Of a stretch of DNA of 64,000 nt, positions 1-10,919 are shown piece by piece; the first letter of the stretch is position 1; every line of letters begins with the position of its first letter. A program made the translations under genes and the position numbers. The notes beneath the pieces were generated by a model. That model was not told the origin of the DNA and did no database searches. It saw only the letters and a program-made list of their open reading frames with translations. The stretch comes from Stentor coeruleus (taxonomy: Eukaryota > Ciliophora > Heterotrichea > Heterotrichida > Stentoridae), in NCBI GenBank assembly GCA_001970955.1, contig MPUH01000010.1:117839-181838 (forward strand), given 5' to 3'.

Positions 1-1333
1 AGTCTAAAGCGAATACTTGATCAGCATGTCCTGGTAAGTCAGCAAGAAGTCCTTTTTTTTTCATTCCCCATATTTTAACTGTGCTATCTTTAGATGCACT
101 TGCAATCATTCTTGAATCTGCTGACCATGAAATTTGATATACAGCCCCTACATGGCTACGAAAAGATGCTAAATATTGCCCAGTGAACCCTTCCCATAAT
201 TTAACACTTTTATCATTAGAAGCTGAGGCAATAAAATGCCCATCTGGGGAAAATAACACTTGGGTTATTAATTGTTGATGACCTGTCATTCTAGCTACTG
301 AACTTGAAGATGTTTCTGGTGTCCATAAAAAAAGCGTGAAATCATCAGAGCATGACACAATCCTTTCCCCTTTACCTAAAAGTTTCATATATCTTTTTCT
401 TGATGTTTCAAGCTTGTCTTCTTTTGTTTCGGCCTGGGTCTCAGACCCAGGCTCATAATATCCTGTGCGAAGTGCAAAATCTGTGCTACAAGATAAATGA
501 TTAACCCAATGCCCATGACCTTTAAGTTCTTTAATCATAGCCCCTGTTTCACTATTCCAAACTTTTACAGTTCGATCTTGTGATGCAGTATATAAACATC
601 CAAATCCTCCCCATAGAACTTTAGTCACAGCAGCAGTATGTCCACTTATACTATAAATAAGATTATGTGTATCTGTATTCCACACTTTAACTGTATTATC
701 TTTACTTGAAGAAGCTAAATGATTACATTCTTGATTTCTATGATATGGTTCCCAAGATAATGATGTAATCCATCTTCTATGAGCATTTATAGCTTTACCT
801 TTTTGTTCTCCTGTTTCTGGATCCCAAAGACGAATATTCCCATCAACACCAGCACTAGCTAAAGTTTGACCATCAGGAGACCAAGATACAAAAAGAACCC
901 AGTTGTTATGACCTTTTAATGTACGATATGGAGTTTCTGTATCTACATCCCATATACGTACATTAGCATCACCTCCACCTGTTGCTAGAGAATTACCATT
1001 AGGACTATATTGAATACATAATATTGATTCGGTATGACCTTCAAGACAACTGGTAGCTCGAGTTGCTGGGGCTACATGAAATAAACTTTGAGGATGGAAA
1101 GTTAGAGGGACAACTATTTCTGAAGAATGGGATGCTTCTTGGACTGCTTTTTTTAGACTTTCTCTAACTTCGACTTGCTGTAGATAGAAAGTATAGTCAT
1201 CTTCAGATACTTGGATAGAGTTGAGAAGAGATTGGAGGACTTCAGGTGTTGAGTCGTCAGGCATATCTAGTTGAGGACCTACAGGCTCACCTTCACCGTT
1301 GTAAAACTGGACTATGAGCCTTATGTCACTCAT
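1..1333 (-). CDS. NLE1: Notchless/Rsa4 WD40 ribosome assembly protein (3' end outside window)
   Basis: Read on the minus strand from the ATG at 1333, one frame stays open to base 1 (444 codons), so the C-terminus lies outside the window. The N-terminus starts MSDIRLIVQFYNGEGEPVG and matches the NLE domain (about residues 1-75) that precedes the WD40 propeller in Notchless/Rsa4. Repeated GH...WD units follow, including ETPYRTLKGHNNWVLFVSW and a segment like the family's SxDNTVKVWN blades. The family is about 485-515 residues long, so roughly 40 are missing. Rsa4/Notchless sits on nuclear pre-60S particles and is pulled off by the AAA ATPase Rea1/Midasin through the NLE domain. The gene is divergent from the C2 gene to its right. 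No intron is needed in the visible part. Family assignment is firm; function in this organism is inferred. Confidence 0.93.
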   Translation of the reverse strand, partial: MSDIRLIVQFYNGEGEPVGPQLDMPDDSTPEVLQSLLNSIQVSEDDYTFYLQQVEVRESLKKAVQEASHSSEIVVPLTFHPQSLFHVAPATRATSCLEGHTESILCIQYSPNGNSLATGGGDANVRIWDVDTETPYRTLKGHNNWVLFVSWSPDGQTLASAGVDGNIRLWDPETGEQKGKAINAHRRWITSLSWEPYHRNQECNHLASSSKDNTVKVWNTDTHNLIYSISGHTAAVTKVLWGGFGCLYTASQDRTVKVWNSETGAMIKELKGHGHWVNHLSCSTDFALRTGYYEPGSETQAETKEDKLETSRKRYMKLLGKGERIVSCSDDFTLFLWTPETSSSSVARMTGHQQLITQVLFSPDGHFIASASNDKSVKLWEGFTGQYLASFRSHVGAVYQISWSADSRMIASASKDSTVKIWGMKKKGLLADLPGHADQVFALD

Positions 1334-2229
1334 TTAGATGATAATAGTTTGATAATAGTTAGGTTTTATGATAAAAAATTGGTTTGATTTTATGTTTTTA
1401 ATGCTTTTTTTATATGGAGGTTTGTATAGAGATGTGAATATTTTAGATGTTTGAGAATAGTTAAGTTTATTGATAGGTCAGTTTTTGTTATTTAAGAGTA
1501 TGTTTTTGAAAATAAAATTTTATGATGATTAGATTTTTTTTTGTTTTTTAAGATATGCTTATGGAATAGTTTATAGTTTTTATTTGGTAGTTTATGTGAA
1601 GAAGATGATTATAAGAATTAATATAATTTTTAGAAGAAAGAATAGTTATTATTTTTAGTTCAGTATAGGTGATAAAGATGATATTAAAGATGTGGAAGCG
1701 GATTTTAGGAGTTTAATAAGATGTTTAAAATTACTTCTAAACAAAAAGTTTTATACAGTAATTTTAAGTTATACTAAAGATAATATATATAGAAAACCAT
1801 ACTTTATATCAGTTTAAAAAAATGACTTAAAGGATTCTTTTCTAAAATTCATATCTTAGTTCCTTTTAAAAAATATTTATTACATAGCTACTGCACCATA
1901 TATAAACTACAGCTTCCTAAATCTTTGAATCATAAACTCTTTTAGAAAATTAGATTCACAAAAAACCCATAAGATATCTATAGTACATCAAAAAGTACTT
2001 TTATACCCTTATTTATATCATAACCAAAATCATCAAAAATCATTCTAAAAATCCAATTTAAATTTCAAATCCACAATGAAAATATACCAATTATCATATA
2101 AAAACATAATAAGCAATTCCATAAAATCCTTCAACTAAAAATCCTAATTTTTAAACCTCTTTATGAACTTTTGCCTAACTTCCATGATTAAATAGGATTA
2201 AGATATAAGTAAATAGCGTAAAATAATTT
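1334..2229. other. Divergent intergenic region with composition switch
   Basis: This lies between two divergent starts. The left part (about 1334-1740) is almost free of C on the + strand. The right part (about 1860-2220) is almost free of G. I see no open frame with protein-like content and no RNA gene. Both promoters must lie here, but no motif can be named. Confidence 0.7.
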
Positions 2230-3336
2230 ATGCATCTGGAGAGCAAAGTATCTGGCGGATTTAGCTTATCTATATACCAAGCCCGATTAGACATTTCTGT
2301 TAGTTCTATTGGATCAATGAATACTCAAATTCAAATCTGCTACTCAGGAATCATTATAAGAACCAAAGTGGCAACTGGCATGGACAAGCAGCCAGTATGG
2401 TCAGAAACTTATAATTTTGAGTATTTAGACAATGAATTAGAAGTTATTGCAATACACAAACCACTTCTTCTCAAAGATGTTGAAATTGGTAGATGTAAAA
2501 TTAACGTTGAAGACTGTTCTGGGTGGTTTGAATTAAATAAGGAGGGGAAAAAAGTTGGTTCAGTCCGCCTTATGATAAAAGAAGATAGGGAAACTACTGT
2601 GAGGACTTCTCATACAACTAAAAACTCATGGGATCTTAGAGATGACTACATAAGAAAGCTAAACGAACTTGAGCTAGAAAAAGAAGAAGCTTTATTTTTC
2701 AAAAAGAAATACAAGCTAAAACTAGAAAAAGTTCGACAAAGGAAGCGAAAAAGTAGTGGGGCCAGACTAATAACCGAAGACACCAGCGAAAACTATGGAT
2801 CATTCTGTAGTTCAGTAGACCAAGAAAGCCCAGACCTCATAGGTAAAATCCAAGGGCAAATCAAAAAGCTTAAAAATGCTCAAGAGGACTTAATCAAACG
2901 AAAAGAACTACTTCGTATTCAAGAAGAAAACCTCAATAGTGAGAAACAAAAACTTTCTCAAGAATGGGAAGAAGTGCACAAATCCCGGCAAGATTATTCT
3001 ATCCTTAAACAGAAAATAAATGAAGAATATCAAAAAATCCGTAACGAGCAAATGAAAATACAGTCTCAAGGAAAATGTGCAGAAATAACAAGACAACAAA
3101 ATCTGAAATCTACTCGTGAGCAACAAAGATATAAACAAATTATGCATAGAATACAATGTATTGGTAGCCCTGAACTTGAATGGAGATATGAAAATAGTAT
3201 AGATCGCCGATCTTTAATTATTGAAGATTTACATGAAAAAGCTCAGGTTAATAGAGTGCCACAAACTGTTGAAAAACCAAGACCTCCTTTACATCCTCTA
3301 TCAGCGAATTCTTACCGTTTAATAACCTTTGAGTGA
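2230..3336 (+). CDS. C2-domain coiled-coil protein
   Basis: This is a 368-residue protein from an ATG at 2230, one of only three genes here that end in TGA. Residues about 8-120 look like a C2 beta-sandwich: FSLSIYQARLDIS, a short strand TQIQICYSGIIIRTKVAT, then the typical PVWSETYNFEY. The loop aspartates that bind Ca2+ in classical C2 domains are not obvious, so this may be a Ca2+-independent C2. Residues about 130-310 are a long charged coiled coil (ELELEKEEALFFKKKYKLK and later KRKELLRIQEENLNSEKQK). The C-terminus is proline-containing and basic. C2 plus coiled coil is common among ciliate membrane- or basal-body-associated proteins, but I cannot name an orthologue. No intron is needed. 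Confidence 0.8.
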   Translation: MHLESKVSGGFSLSIYQARLDISVSSIGSMNTQIQICYSGIIIRTKVATGMDKQPVWSETYNFEYLDNELEVIAIHKPLLLKDVEIGRCKINVEDCSGWFELNKEGKKVGSVRLMIKEDRETTVRTSHTTKNSWDLRDDYIRKLNELELEKEEALFFKKKYKLKLEKVRQRKRKSSGARLITEDTSENYGSFCSSVDQESPDLIGKIQGQIKKLKNAQEDLIKRKELLRIQEENLNSEKQKLSQEWEEVHKSRQDYSILKQKINEEYQKIRNEQMKIQSQGKCAEITRQQNLKSTREQQRYKQIMHRIQCIGSPELEWRYENSIDRRSLIIEDLHEKAQVNRVPQTVEKPRPPLHPLSANSYRLITFE

Positions 3337-3758
3337 TTATAAATAATTATTATAGTTTTATATGAAAGATTTGTCGTGTATTTTTTTAGAAAATATATAG
3401 AGGTTATTAGATTTTATTTAAAATTTTTTGTGATAGATATGAGGATTTAGGTTTTTTTTTTTATAGTTGTAGTTATTGTTTATAGATTTTTATGTTTGAT
3501 TACCTCAATAAGCATACATTTAACCCATGAATTCAATCCTAACATTGAAAATATCTAATTACCATTTATATTAAAAACCCATAACATACATATGTTTAAA
3601 TACTAAACCGCAACAATTCATCAGTTATCAGGAAAATATCCATAAAATTCCTTAATTTCAATACACAATCATATTCATAAACTTTATATTTATAAAACAC
3701 ACACATATCAGCATCCTAACTTATTTACCAGGCAAAACTAATTAATTTAACTAAATGA
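3337..3758. other. Convergent intergenic region
   Basis: This holds the 3' flanks of two convergent genes. Bases 3421-3480 have 12 G and no C; 3541-3600 have 9 C and 2 G. No gene is seen. Confidence 0.6.
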
Positions 3759-4420
3759 CTAGTCCCATTTATACTTATTATATCTAAATAAAGCGTAGTC
3801 CCTTGAGATTTCATAGTTTTTCTTATAATCATCCCAAGTTTCTGCAGGACCGAATTTCGCTGTGATTTTTTCCATAAAATCCTCGTTTGCAGCTAATTTC
3901 TCATCAAACCACTTTTTAAAATTATCAACATCCGCATAATCTGTGGACTGCAACCAGAATTCAGCCGGATTTGTTGACTTCCAAAACTCCTCTTTTGTGG
4001 GCATATTTTCACTTTTACCCCTATGGCTATATGGAGGGCTTTTTAGCTTAAGCAATTTTGGATTTATCCATTCTTTAGTTTGATTCCTGTCTAATATCTT
4101 AAACATATCCAGATTAGAGTCTTCGAAATTGTAAATCCCAGNATCCATTCTTTAGTTTGATTCCTGTCTAATATCTTAAACATATCCAGATTAGAGTCTT
4201 CGAAATTGTAAATCCCAGTTGTCCCAATAATCATTTCGAAAAATGATGGTGGACCAAATACTCTTACCATAGATGCTGGAGTTTTATTAAANAATACTCT
4301 TACCATAGATGCTGGAGCAACATGCAATTTGTACTTGCTTTGGATCATCTTGTTTATGATTATAAGGCTAGTATCATAAACCCTCCAAACCTTGTAGTTT
4401 CTTGATAAGAGATTTATCAT
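3759..4420 (-). CDS. Hypothetical protein, probably mitochondrial, broken by two assembly duplications
   Basis: The minus-strand reading starts at ATG 4420 with a basic, amphipathic N-terminus (MINLLSRNYKVWRVYD), which could be a mitochondrial presequence; that is inference. The raw sequence breaks the frame because two single N bases (4142 and 4292) are each flanked by duplicated sequence. Dropping one copy at each N (77 and 36 nt) leaves an uninterrupted 182-residue protein. Its core contains HVAPASMVRVFGPPSFFEM and its C-terminal half is rich in W, F, D and K (EEFWKSTNPAEFWLQSTDY, then RDYALFRYNKYKWD). I do not recognise the family. Size, presequence and aromatic content would fit a lineage-specific respiratory-chain, ATP-synthase or mitoribosome subunit, but nothing in the sequence decides this. 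Confidence 0.7.
4066..4218. repeat. 76-bp direct duplication around N at 4142
   Basis: Bases 4066-4141 and 4143-4218 are identical and are separated by one N. The unit is inside a gene, and keeping both copies shifts the frame. It looks like two contig ends that overlap but were not merged. Confidence 0.9.
4257..4317. repeat. 25-bp direct duplication around N at 4292
   Basis: Bases 4257-4281 and 4293-4317 are identical. The left copy runs on for ten extra bases before the N. It is the same assembly signature as at 4142 and lies in the same gene. Confidence 0.85.
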
Positions 4421-5288
4421 TATATTTATACCATTTGGTATTTTGTGATTTGCTTTGGTTTGATGAGGTTTATGGTGAAAGATGTAGGATTAAATAGGAA
4501 TAGGGCTTGGAAAAAGGCTTTTTATTGTGGGAATTATTAGTTGGGAAATGAAGTTTTTTTTTTTGTGGAATGTTGGAATATTATGAAATTATTAGGGTGA
4601 TAGATATTTTTATGATGCTTAGGTATGGGTTTAAGTAAAAATTGTGATATTTTAAGAAAAACTAATAGTTTATGGTTTTTATGATATTTTATAATTAGTA
4701 TTTTAATAAGATTATGTATTAAAATATAGTTATAATGAGTTTTGATGGCGAAATTATAAATTATATAGTTTGTGGATTCTGCATGTAATCATGAGATATA
4801 TAGATTCATACTGTTGGAACAAAGCGAATTTAGTATATGAAATTATAATTATTTGCATTATAGTTTTCAGAACTGTATATAATTTTTTCTGTTTTTAGTT
4901 AAAACTCCAAGCAATTTGATATTTAATAATCTAGTCTACAAACTAATTAAGTCAAGTTTATTACATAAATATTAGTAATTTCAACGAATTTATACCTTTA
5001 CAACCAAAAAGTTAATTTTTTCCATTGATTAAGTTCATTGAAAAAAACTTTTAAGTGCTGAAGTTTACGAAAAAAATATCTATCAAGCAGATTATAAAAG
5101 TTTTTATATTGAAATTAAAGAAAATGTCTCAAGAGATAACAAGAATATGGGTAGGATCAAACAATTTTTGAATTTCTTCAAATTACAGTAAAAAGTCATG
5201 ATTATCCTGATATGATTAAACATTATCAATATCATATACTTATTTTATATAAAGATTTACTTAGAAGAGGATATTATTAATCTCTAAT
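4421..5288. other. Intergenic, nothing recognised
   Basis: AT-rich DNA upstream of one minus gene and downstream of another. The left half is G-rich and C-poor on the + strand. No supported open frame or RNA gene was found. Confidence 0.55.
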
Positions 5289-5792
5289 CTACATATAGAG
5301 TTCTTTTCTTCTAATTTTGCCAGAGGCAAAATTCAATAATAAAATCAGTATAAGGAATATAAAATAAAAAGCAAATAAGGACCATTGAGGGACTGTAAAA
5401 AACATAAGCCGACGTTCACCTGTATTGTTTACTTCCCCAGTAGTTTGTATATGTAAAGTGCAAGCTATGATAACACTAGTGACAATGGTGTATATTGATA
5501 TATGCTGATTACCTTTGATTTTCTTTTTTTCTCTGGCTTGTAGTACAAGTTCGTAATAACGTTCAATATTTTTTTTCATTGCCTGATTTTCAGCTTTTAA
5601 TCCTTCGTTTTCTAACCTTAAACTGTGGATGTGCTTTTTTAGCTGAGTTAGTTTGATGATTTGAGCTTCGGCAAGAGCTTTTGGGACTTTTCTTGGTTTT
5701 ATATCGATATTCAGCTTGCAAACAACTCCAGATGTAAATGATAAAGTCGGGTTCTCGTCAGTAGTAGTAGTATTTTCGCTATTTTCTTCCAT
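5289..5792 (-). CDS. Coiled-coil protein with two membrane segments
   Basis: This is a 167-residue protein from ATG 5792 to TAG 5289. The N-terminus is Glu/Asn/Thr-rich. Residues about 42-88 form a leucine heptad coiled coil (LTQLKKHIHSLRLENEGLKA). Two hydrophobic stretches follow: about 99-115 (SIYTIVTSVIIACTL) and 136-157 (LFAFYFIFLILILLLNFAS). They are joined by a short loop that is probably lumenal or extracellular. The tail is basic (GKIRRKELYM), suggesting both termini face the cytosol. I do not recognise a family. A coiled-coil tether in an internal membrane is the most that can be inferred. Confidence 0.7.
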   Translation of the reverse strand: MEENSENTTTTDENPTLSFTSGVVCKLNIDIKPRKVPKALAEAQIIKLTQLKKHIHSLRLENEGLKAENQAMKKNIERYYELVLQAREKKKIKGNQHISIYTIVTSVIIACTLHIQTTGEVNNTGERRLMFFTVPQWSLFAFYFIFLILILLLNFASGKIRRKELYM

Positions 5793-5984
5793 TTATTATC
5801 TTATTAAAATCTTAGAGTTCCTGCCACATAAAAATAATTGCAAATAATATCGAATGTAATTATTTTTTATCAGAAAGTATACACTTTATCAGTTTTGTCT
5901 TGTGTTTCCCCACTTTTTATATATTCATTTATACACTGAAATACAAGTTTTCTATTTAATAAAGATTTTACTCATAGGACTTCT

Positions 5985-6791
5985 TGCAGATGATTCAAAT
6001 TTAAATTGACTGATTTGCATAGACAAGTTGATGCTAGTAGTTCCCACATAGTCAGAATTATTTCATCTTTATCTGCAGCTTTATAACATCCTTTAAGAAT
6101 TCTAAACAAGTTTTCTGAATTTCCTTTCTTTCATTAAGCAAACTATAATTTTCACTATCCTCATAATAAATTATCATTNTTAAGAATTCTAAACAAGTTT
6201 TCTGAATTTCCTTTCTTTCATTAAGCAAACTATAATTTTCACTCTTTTCATCTAATCTTTCTATAAATTCACCTTTAAATCAAAAGAAAATTTAGGTGTT
6301 ATTACCATACCATTAGCAAATTCTGTAAAAAAAATCGCATTTTTCCTGTTACTGTTTATTATTAATCTGCTCAAATAACTTCCTTACTTTAATATATTTT
6401 TTATTAACACCCAATTCCTCTGAAAAAATCTTAGAAAAAGCTTTTAAGTCTTGACATTGAGTTTCCCTTTGATAGTCTACAATAAATTAAACCTAAATTT
6501 ATATTTGACTATTAGAAATATATGAAGTTTCTTGTAAATGAGTTCTGATTGAAGTAAATGTTTTATTTTGTATACCATTATAGAATAATTAATAATAACT
6601 TGGGTTATCACACCTTGTTTGTCTTGCATATCATATTCTTCAACAGGTAGGTCGATAATATTAAAATTTAATAGGAAAAATATCAGAAAACTCTGGGTAT
6701 TTAAATACCCCAAATGCATATTCTTAGCATAGTCAAGTCCTATCAAAGCATCCTTTATATAAATTTTAGTTCCCAAATTCTTGGATTTCAT
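5985..6791 (-). pseudogene. Decayed protein-kinase-like gene
   Basis: From 6791 leftwards the frame reads a kinase-like stretch: DALIGLDYAKNMHLGYLN stands where a kinase has the helix before HRD, and FNIIDLPVEEYDM stands where the strand before DFG lies, but neither HRD nor DFG survives. Stops then appear. Coding-like pieces continue in shifting frames, for example LGVNKKYIKVRKLFEQINNK, then EFANGMVITPKFSFDLK, then GEFIERLDEKSENYSLLNER. At least two frameshifts separate them. An N-flanked duplication (6179) lies inside. No set of 15-nt introns that I tried repairs the reading. The kinase link rests on weak resemblance. Confidence 0.4.
6093..6243. repeat. 64-bp direct duplication around N at 6179
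   Basis: Bases 6093-6156 and 6180-6243 are identical. The left copy continues about 22 bases before the N. This is another unmerged-overlap signature. Confidence 0.85.
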
Positions 6792-7140
6792 TTAAAAAAC
6801 TAGTTAATTTTTAAGAATTGCCTTTAGTCAGTAAAAACTTGAAGATAAAAAATCATAAGCAAAATATAAGGTATCAGGTACTCATATTCATTTAATTATA
6901 TTCTTGAATCACTAACAAGTGCCTGAAGGTTTTTGAAAATGGCTCTTTGCTTCATTTCTTACCAAAAAATGGATATCCTGATAATTGTATATTATATACA
7001 TTAGGATTTTATTTACTCTTAGGATATTCAAAGTGATTTGTTATGTTTAAGTTATAGAAAATAGCAATAAAAGTTTTGAAGATTGAATATGGCTTTTGTG
7101 GGTTTAATAAATACCTATTTGTTATATAAATCGATTTTAG
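6792..7140. other. Intergenic, upstream of the VAP gene
   Basis: AT-rich DNA. No gene or recognisable regulatory motif is seen. It must contain the promoter of the MSP-domain gene starting at 7141. Confidence 0.5.
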
Positions 7141-7752
7141 ATGGATAAGGAATATGCTTTACTTATGGAACCTAATTCCGTAATTGCTTTCAAGTTTGTC
7201 CCAAAGGCAAGTATAACTTCATCTATCCATTTAAAAAACAACTCTCCTTCTAACATAGCTTTCAAAATCCGTGTCACAGCCCCTAATTCTTACTATGTCC
7301 GACCAAATCAGGGTGTGCTTTTACCAAACGAAGAAATAAAAGTTAATGTTATTCTAAGACCACTTGACACATTCCCAACAGGCTGCCCAGATAAGTTCTT
7401 AGTCCAACATGCAGTGACAGATTTACCAAGCAATTGCAAACAGAATGAAATCACTGAGTTTTGGGAAAAAAATAAAGACAAAATTAAAAGCGCAAAATTA
7501 GCTGTTTTCTTAATGGAAGACTCTAGTGATATTGACCCACCAGCATCACCACCATCAGTAATTCATGAGAAAATTGAAGAAAAAGTTATCGTGAAAAATT
7601 CTATGCAAGATAATATGGAAAGAACAAGTACTATTGATTTTAAGTTAGCTAGAGAGGAAAATATAGAGAAAAAAAGAAATAGTCGTTTAAAGATTATGAT
7701 GATAGCTTTGGTATTTGTTGTGTGCGTTGTGGTGATAATGCAAATAATTTAG
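7141..7752 (+). CDS. VAP/Scs2-type MSP-domain ER membrane protein
   Basis: This 203-residue protein has an N-terminal MSP domain (about residues 5-120) and a C-terminal membrane anchor. The domain carries the conserved core of VAP proteins: LKNNSPSNIAFKIRVTAPNS, then YVRPNQGVLLP, then DKFLVQH, which corresponds to the KFxVQ strand that helps form the FFAT-peptide groove. A polar linker with scattered charged residues follows. Residues about 183-203 are hydrophobic and end the chain (IMMIALVFVVCVVVIMQII), as expected of a tail-anchored ER protein. VAPs recruit FFAT-motif lipid-transfer and tethering proteins to the ER. Length and layout match VAPA/B (about 240 residues), but the coiled coil before the anchor is short. 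No intron is needed. Confidence 0.88.
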   Translation: MDKEYALLMEPNSVIAFKFVPKASITSSIHLKNNSPSNIAFKIRVTAPNSYYVRPNQGVLLPNEEIKVNVILRPLDTFPTGCPDKFLVQHAVTDLPSNCKQNEITEFWEKNKDKIKSAKLAVFLMEDSSDIDPPASPPSVIHEKIEEKVIVKNSMQDNMERTSTIDFKLAREENIEKKRNSRLKIMMIALVFVVCVVVIMQII

Positions 7753-9253
7753 TTAATATTTGGGATTAGGAATTTTCTGGGGTATTTTATGGTTTTTTTA
7801 GAGAGGATTGTTTAGATGAGATTCATTTGAACTTTTAGGTTTTTTGTCATGTTTTTAGATGGAATAAGAGAAATGGTTTGGAGATTAGGTATGGAAATGA
7901 GATTTTGGGATTGGTTTTTAAGTGGTAGGTAGTTAGAAATTTAGGGTTTTTTGGTTTTATGATGAAGCTTGAGTTTAAGATTATATAAGTGGTAGGTGGA
8001 TATTGCATTTATATGTTTTAGGTTTATGGAATATTAAAAGGAATTAGTTAGGCTTTATAAGAAATGAAATTTATGTGGTGGGATGTTAATAATAGAGCAT
8101 AAAAGAATATTTTTATACATAATTGCAAGATAATACAACTCTATTTAGTTATTGGAATATATATATATAATTATATTATGCGTAAAGTCTTCAACAAAAA
8201 ACCCAGGTAATTAATTGAAAAAAGAACTAAAAAAATAATAACGGCAGAGGTACTAAAAACAAGGTATAAAATATATTAACGTAAAATAAACTATTTTTTC
8301 TTATTACAAACTGCTAAAAAAAGCATAAGCATAATGACTATTTTTCTTTAATCTTATGATCAATAACAAAATACCCAATATTTCTATGATACTTTAAATT
8401 AAGTATCACAATTTGCGCTTTATTTTAGTTTACTAAACTTCTGAAATAATAAATTTCAAAAAAATTAAAAATGTTATCAAGAGGTACAATCTTAATAAGT
8501 ATTCGAATTCTTATTAGCTTAGAAATCTTTATTGCAATATATTCTAATCAAAAGAAATTGCTTTCTCTCTCAAAGTTGATGTAAGGTTTAAGATATGAAT
8601 ATGATTTTTTTTTGCAGCACCACAAACTTTTAAATGTGATTTCCTATATTTTCTTTCTTTTCGTAAAGATTTGAGCTATTCTAAATAAGATTTCAAGATA
8701 ACTACTTTTTATTATAAACTTCTGTAAAAGTATTTTTTCATTATCTATTATATTAAAATTTTCCCATTTCAACTGAGGGAAAATTTTATTTATTATTAAA
8801 AACAAAACTGTATATAGTATCCTAAATATGCATATATATTGAAAAACTACGGAATAAGTAATTTTCATAAACTTCCTAATTTTTATAAGATGCAAATTTG
8901 CTAAAATTATTATTTAGAAACATCATAAAAAAAAAATTCTAATAAGTAACTAATCATTGCATAAAACAGCATAAAAAATGAAGGAAATAATATGAGGAAG
9001 TGCTTTTAAGTATATTTACAAATCTATTTCTTTTATAATTTTCCTAAATATATTATCTTAATATAATATCATTTTTATTGTAAGCATAGTCAAAATACAA
9101 TACTTTAAGATTTTTTTAGCATATTCATAAAATTTTCACATCCAATATTTTATCTATCAAAAATTCATACCTCATTTCTTATATTCTAATTCCTCAAACT
9201 ACCATATTTTTTTCTAGAATCATTTATCATCGGTTAATGGATAATTAGTAAAT
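7753..9253. other. Long intergenic region
   Basis: The first 350 bases are strongly G-rich and C-poor on the + strand, with repeated TTAGG-like words. The last 150 bases are C-rich and G-poor. The middle is plain AT-rich. A minus open frame at 8644-8895 has low-complexity I/F/K content and is not accepted as a gene. Confidence 0.55.
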
Positions 9254-9535
9254 ATGAGTATTGTAAGTCCAAGAATACAAGATAATTCTATAGAATCTTA
9301 TTGTATACTAAGGCCAAAGCACCCAAAAGTTGTTGAAACATTGCAAAGATTGAATAACTATAGCCCATACAAGGTAGTCAGTGATTTACTCCAACCTAAA
9401 ACTGGAGATTTGCATGAAAAATTTTATGATGATGAAATTATAAATTCCCCACGTCAGAATAATTCAGCAGACAAGAAAGAAGTAACATTAGCTATAGGTA
9501 CTAGTAAACTTTTGGCAAGAAGGAATAGAAAGTAA
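9254..9535 (+). CDS. Small hypothetical protein
   Basis: This is a 93-residue frame from ATG 9254 to TAA. The composition is protein-like (IESYCILRPKHPKVVETLQR, then YSPYKVVSDLLQPKTG) and the C-terminus is basic (LLARRNRK). There is no signal peptide, membrane segment or recognised domain. It stands alone between two long intergenic stretches, with a G-poor 5' flank and a weak G-rich 3' flank like the other genes, which supports it being real. The function is unknown. Confidence 0.6.
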   Translation: MSIVSPRIQDNSIESYCILRPKHPKVVETLQRLNNYSPYKVVSDLLQPKTGDLHEKFYDDEIINSPRQNNSADKKEVTLAIGTSKLLARRNRK

Positions 9536-10394
9536 ACTTTTATTATGTTTAAAATATTTTCAATTATTTGCTTTATAATTATAAAGATCTTAAGTAAGAT
9601 ATGAAGAAATGATGATACTTAATAGAAATTATATTTTTTAGGATGATATTTTCATTTTAGCTAAAAACTCAATGATTGAGTTTTGTATGTAAACATATAA
9701 TAACATTTTTATAAGTACTCAGGATAATTATAACAATAATAAAGGTTTGGGAATAGATTTTATATTAGGGATTATTTATCTAATTATTAGTAGTGTATAT
9801 CTGTTTTATATATTTTTTAGAATAATTCTAACAACTTTTTTCTTTTATATTAAGTTTATGTATTAAATCAGTGAAAAAGATTTTAAAAAAATATGAAAGA
9901 CAAAATGGGAATCTTAGTTTACTGTTGTTGTTAAATTGAATTATTCTAGTTTTAAATACACACAATCTATACTAGCAAAACCTTAATACATAATCCAGGT
10001 AATGAGCATTTTAGCTCCAATTTTTTATTAATCCTAAAGTGTTATTTTTAAATAAGTAGGACTTAGGAAATCTCATTATTTATAATTTCAATATAAATCC
10101 AATCTTATCTTATATTTTATACAAAAAAATTTCTAAAATCATCTTACCCATTAATTATTCATTATCAATCACAATATTACCAAAAATATTAAATTCTAAA
10201 TTTCTTCTTCAACACAAAATCTTATCCAAAGCAAAAATCTTCAAAATCCAAACCTCTATCTTTCCAACAATAAAATTTTATTAAACTCCTAATCCTATAC
10301 ATTGAATTTTCCCTCATAAAAACTTGAAAATACTTCCTTTTCCATACAAAAATCCTAACAGTTCTTATATTTTCTAGCTAAAATATTAAATAGC
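9536..10394. other. Convergent intergenic region
   Basis: From about 10080 to 10390 the + strand is C-rich and nearly lacks G. The left part is mildly G-biased. No gene is seen. Confidence 0.55.
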
Positions 10395-10919
10395 CTAATT
10401 TCTCTTGGGTTTTTCTTCAGTAAAAGTGGACTTCCATTCGCCAAAAGGACTATCCGGAAGTATCTCACTAAGCTTCAGATCCAACTCATCAAGAGGTCGT
10501 GGTTCCCAAGGCTTTTCCTCTATTTATAATTTACTTTTCATAATCCCAATCAAAGTAATTTCATTCTTTGCTGCCAGTATCAGTTCTTCCATCTGCCCAT
10601 ACCCAATTTTCTTCTCAATTTCCTCATGTGATTCATGTGTTTCCACAACTTTCAAACGGAAACGAGTCATTTCTTCAATCAAAATCCTGTATCCAGCATC
10701 TTCTGGAAGCTCTTTTAAGTATTCTAAGGTGTACATATAAAGTTCTTTTAGTTTCCTACGAGGCCAAACTTCAACTTGTGTTGCATCACCAGTATTAGGC
10801 TTTGTCGATTCAGTATCGTAAGCTGGATGATCAAACGGGTCTTTTTCTAGTGCAGCTTTAGCTTCGCGGTATTTCATATTCACAACACTCCTTTGAAGGA
10901 CTCTTCTAAGGATAAACAT
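10395..10919 (-). CDS. NDUFA5: Complex I subunit NDUFA5 (B13), one 15-nt intron
   Basis: The first exon starts at ATG 10919 with MFILRRVLQRSVV, a basic amphipathic start suited to mitochondrial import. It contains the family core YLKELPEDAGYRILIEEMTR and QMEELILAAKNEI, which match NDUFA5 (LYTKxLxxLxxIPxxAAYR and GQxEEVIxQAENEL). The frame stops soon after unless the 15-nt intron at 10520-10534 (GTAAATTATAAATAG on the minus strand) is removed. The reading then continues EKPWEPRPLDELD, the KPWEPL motif typical of the NDUFA5 C-terminus, and ends at TAG 10395-10397. The product is 169 residues against about 116 in mammals, the extra length being at both ends. It is an accessory subunit of the matrix arm of NADH:ubiquinone oxidoreductase. 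Confidence 0.92.

Noticed and set aside
3334-3336. TGA as tryptophan (a Blepharisma-like code).
   Set aside because: Three good genes end in TGA at sensible places, and long conserved frames use TGG for tryptophan without any TGA.
8644-8895. Minus-strand open frame of 83 codons.
   Set aside because: It is Ile/Phe/Lys low-complexity, as expected from AT-rich DNA, with no domain.
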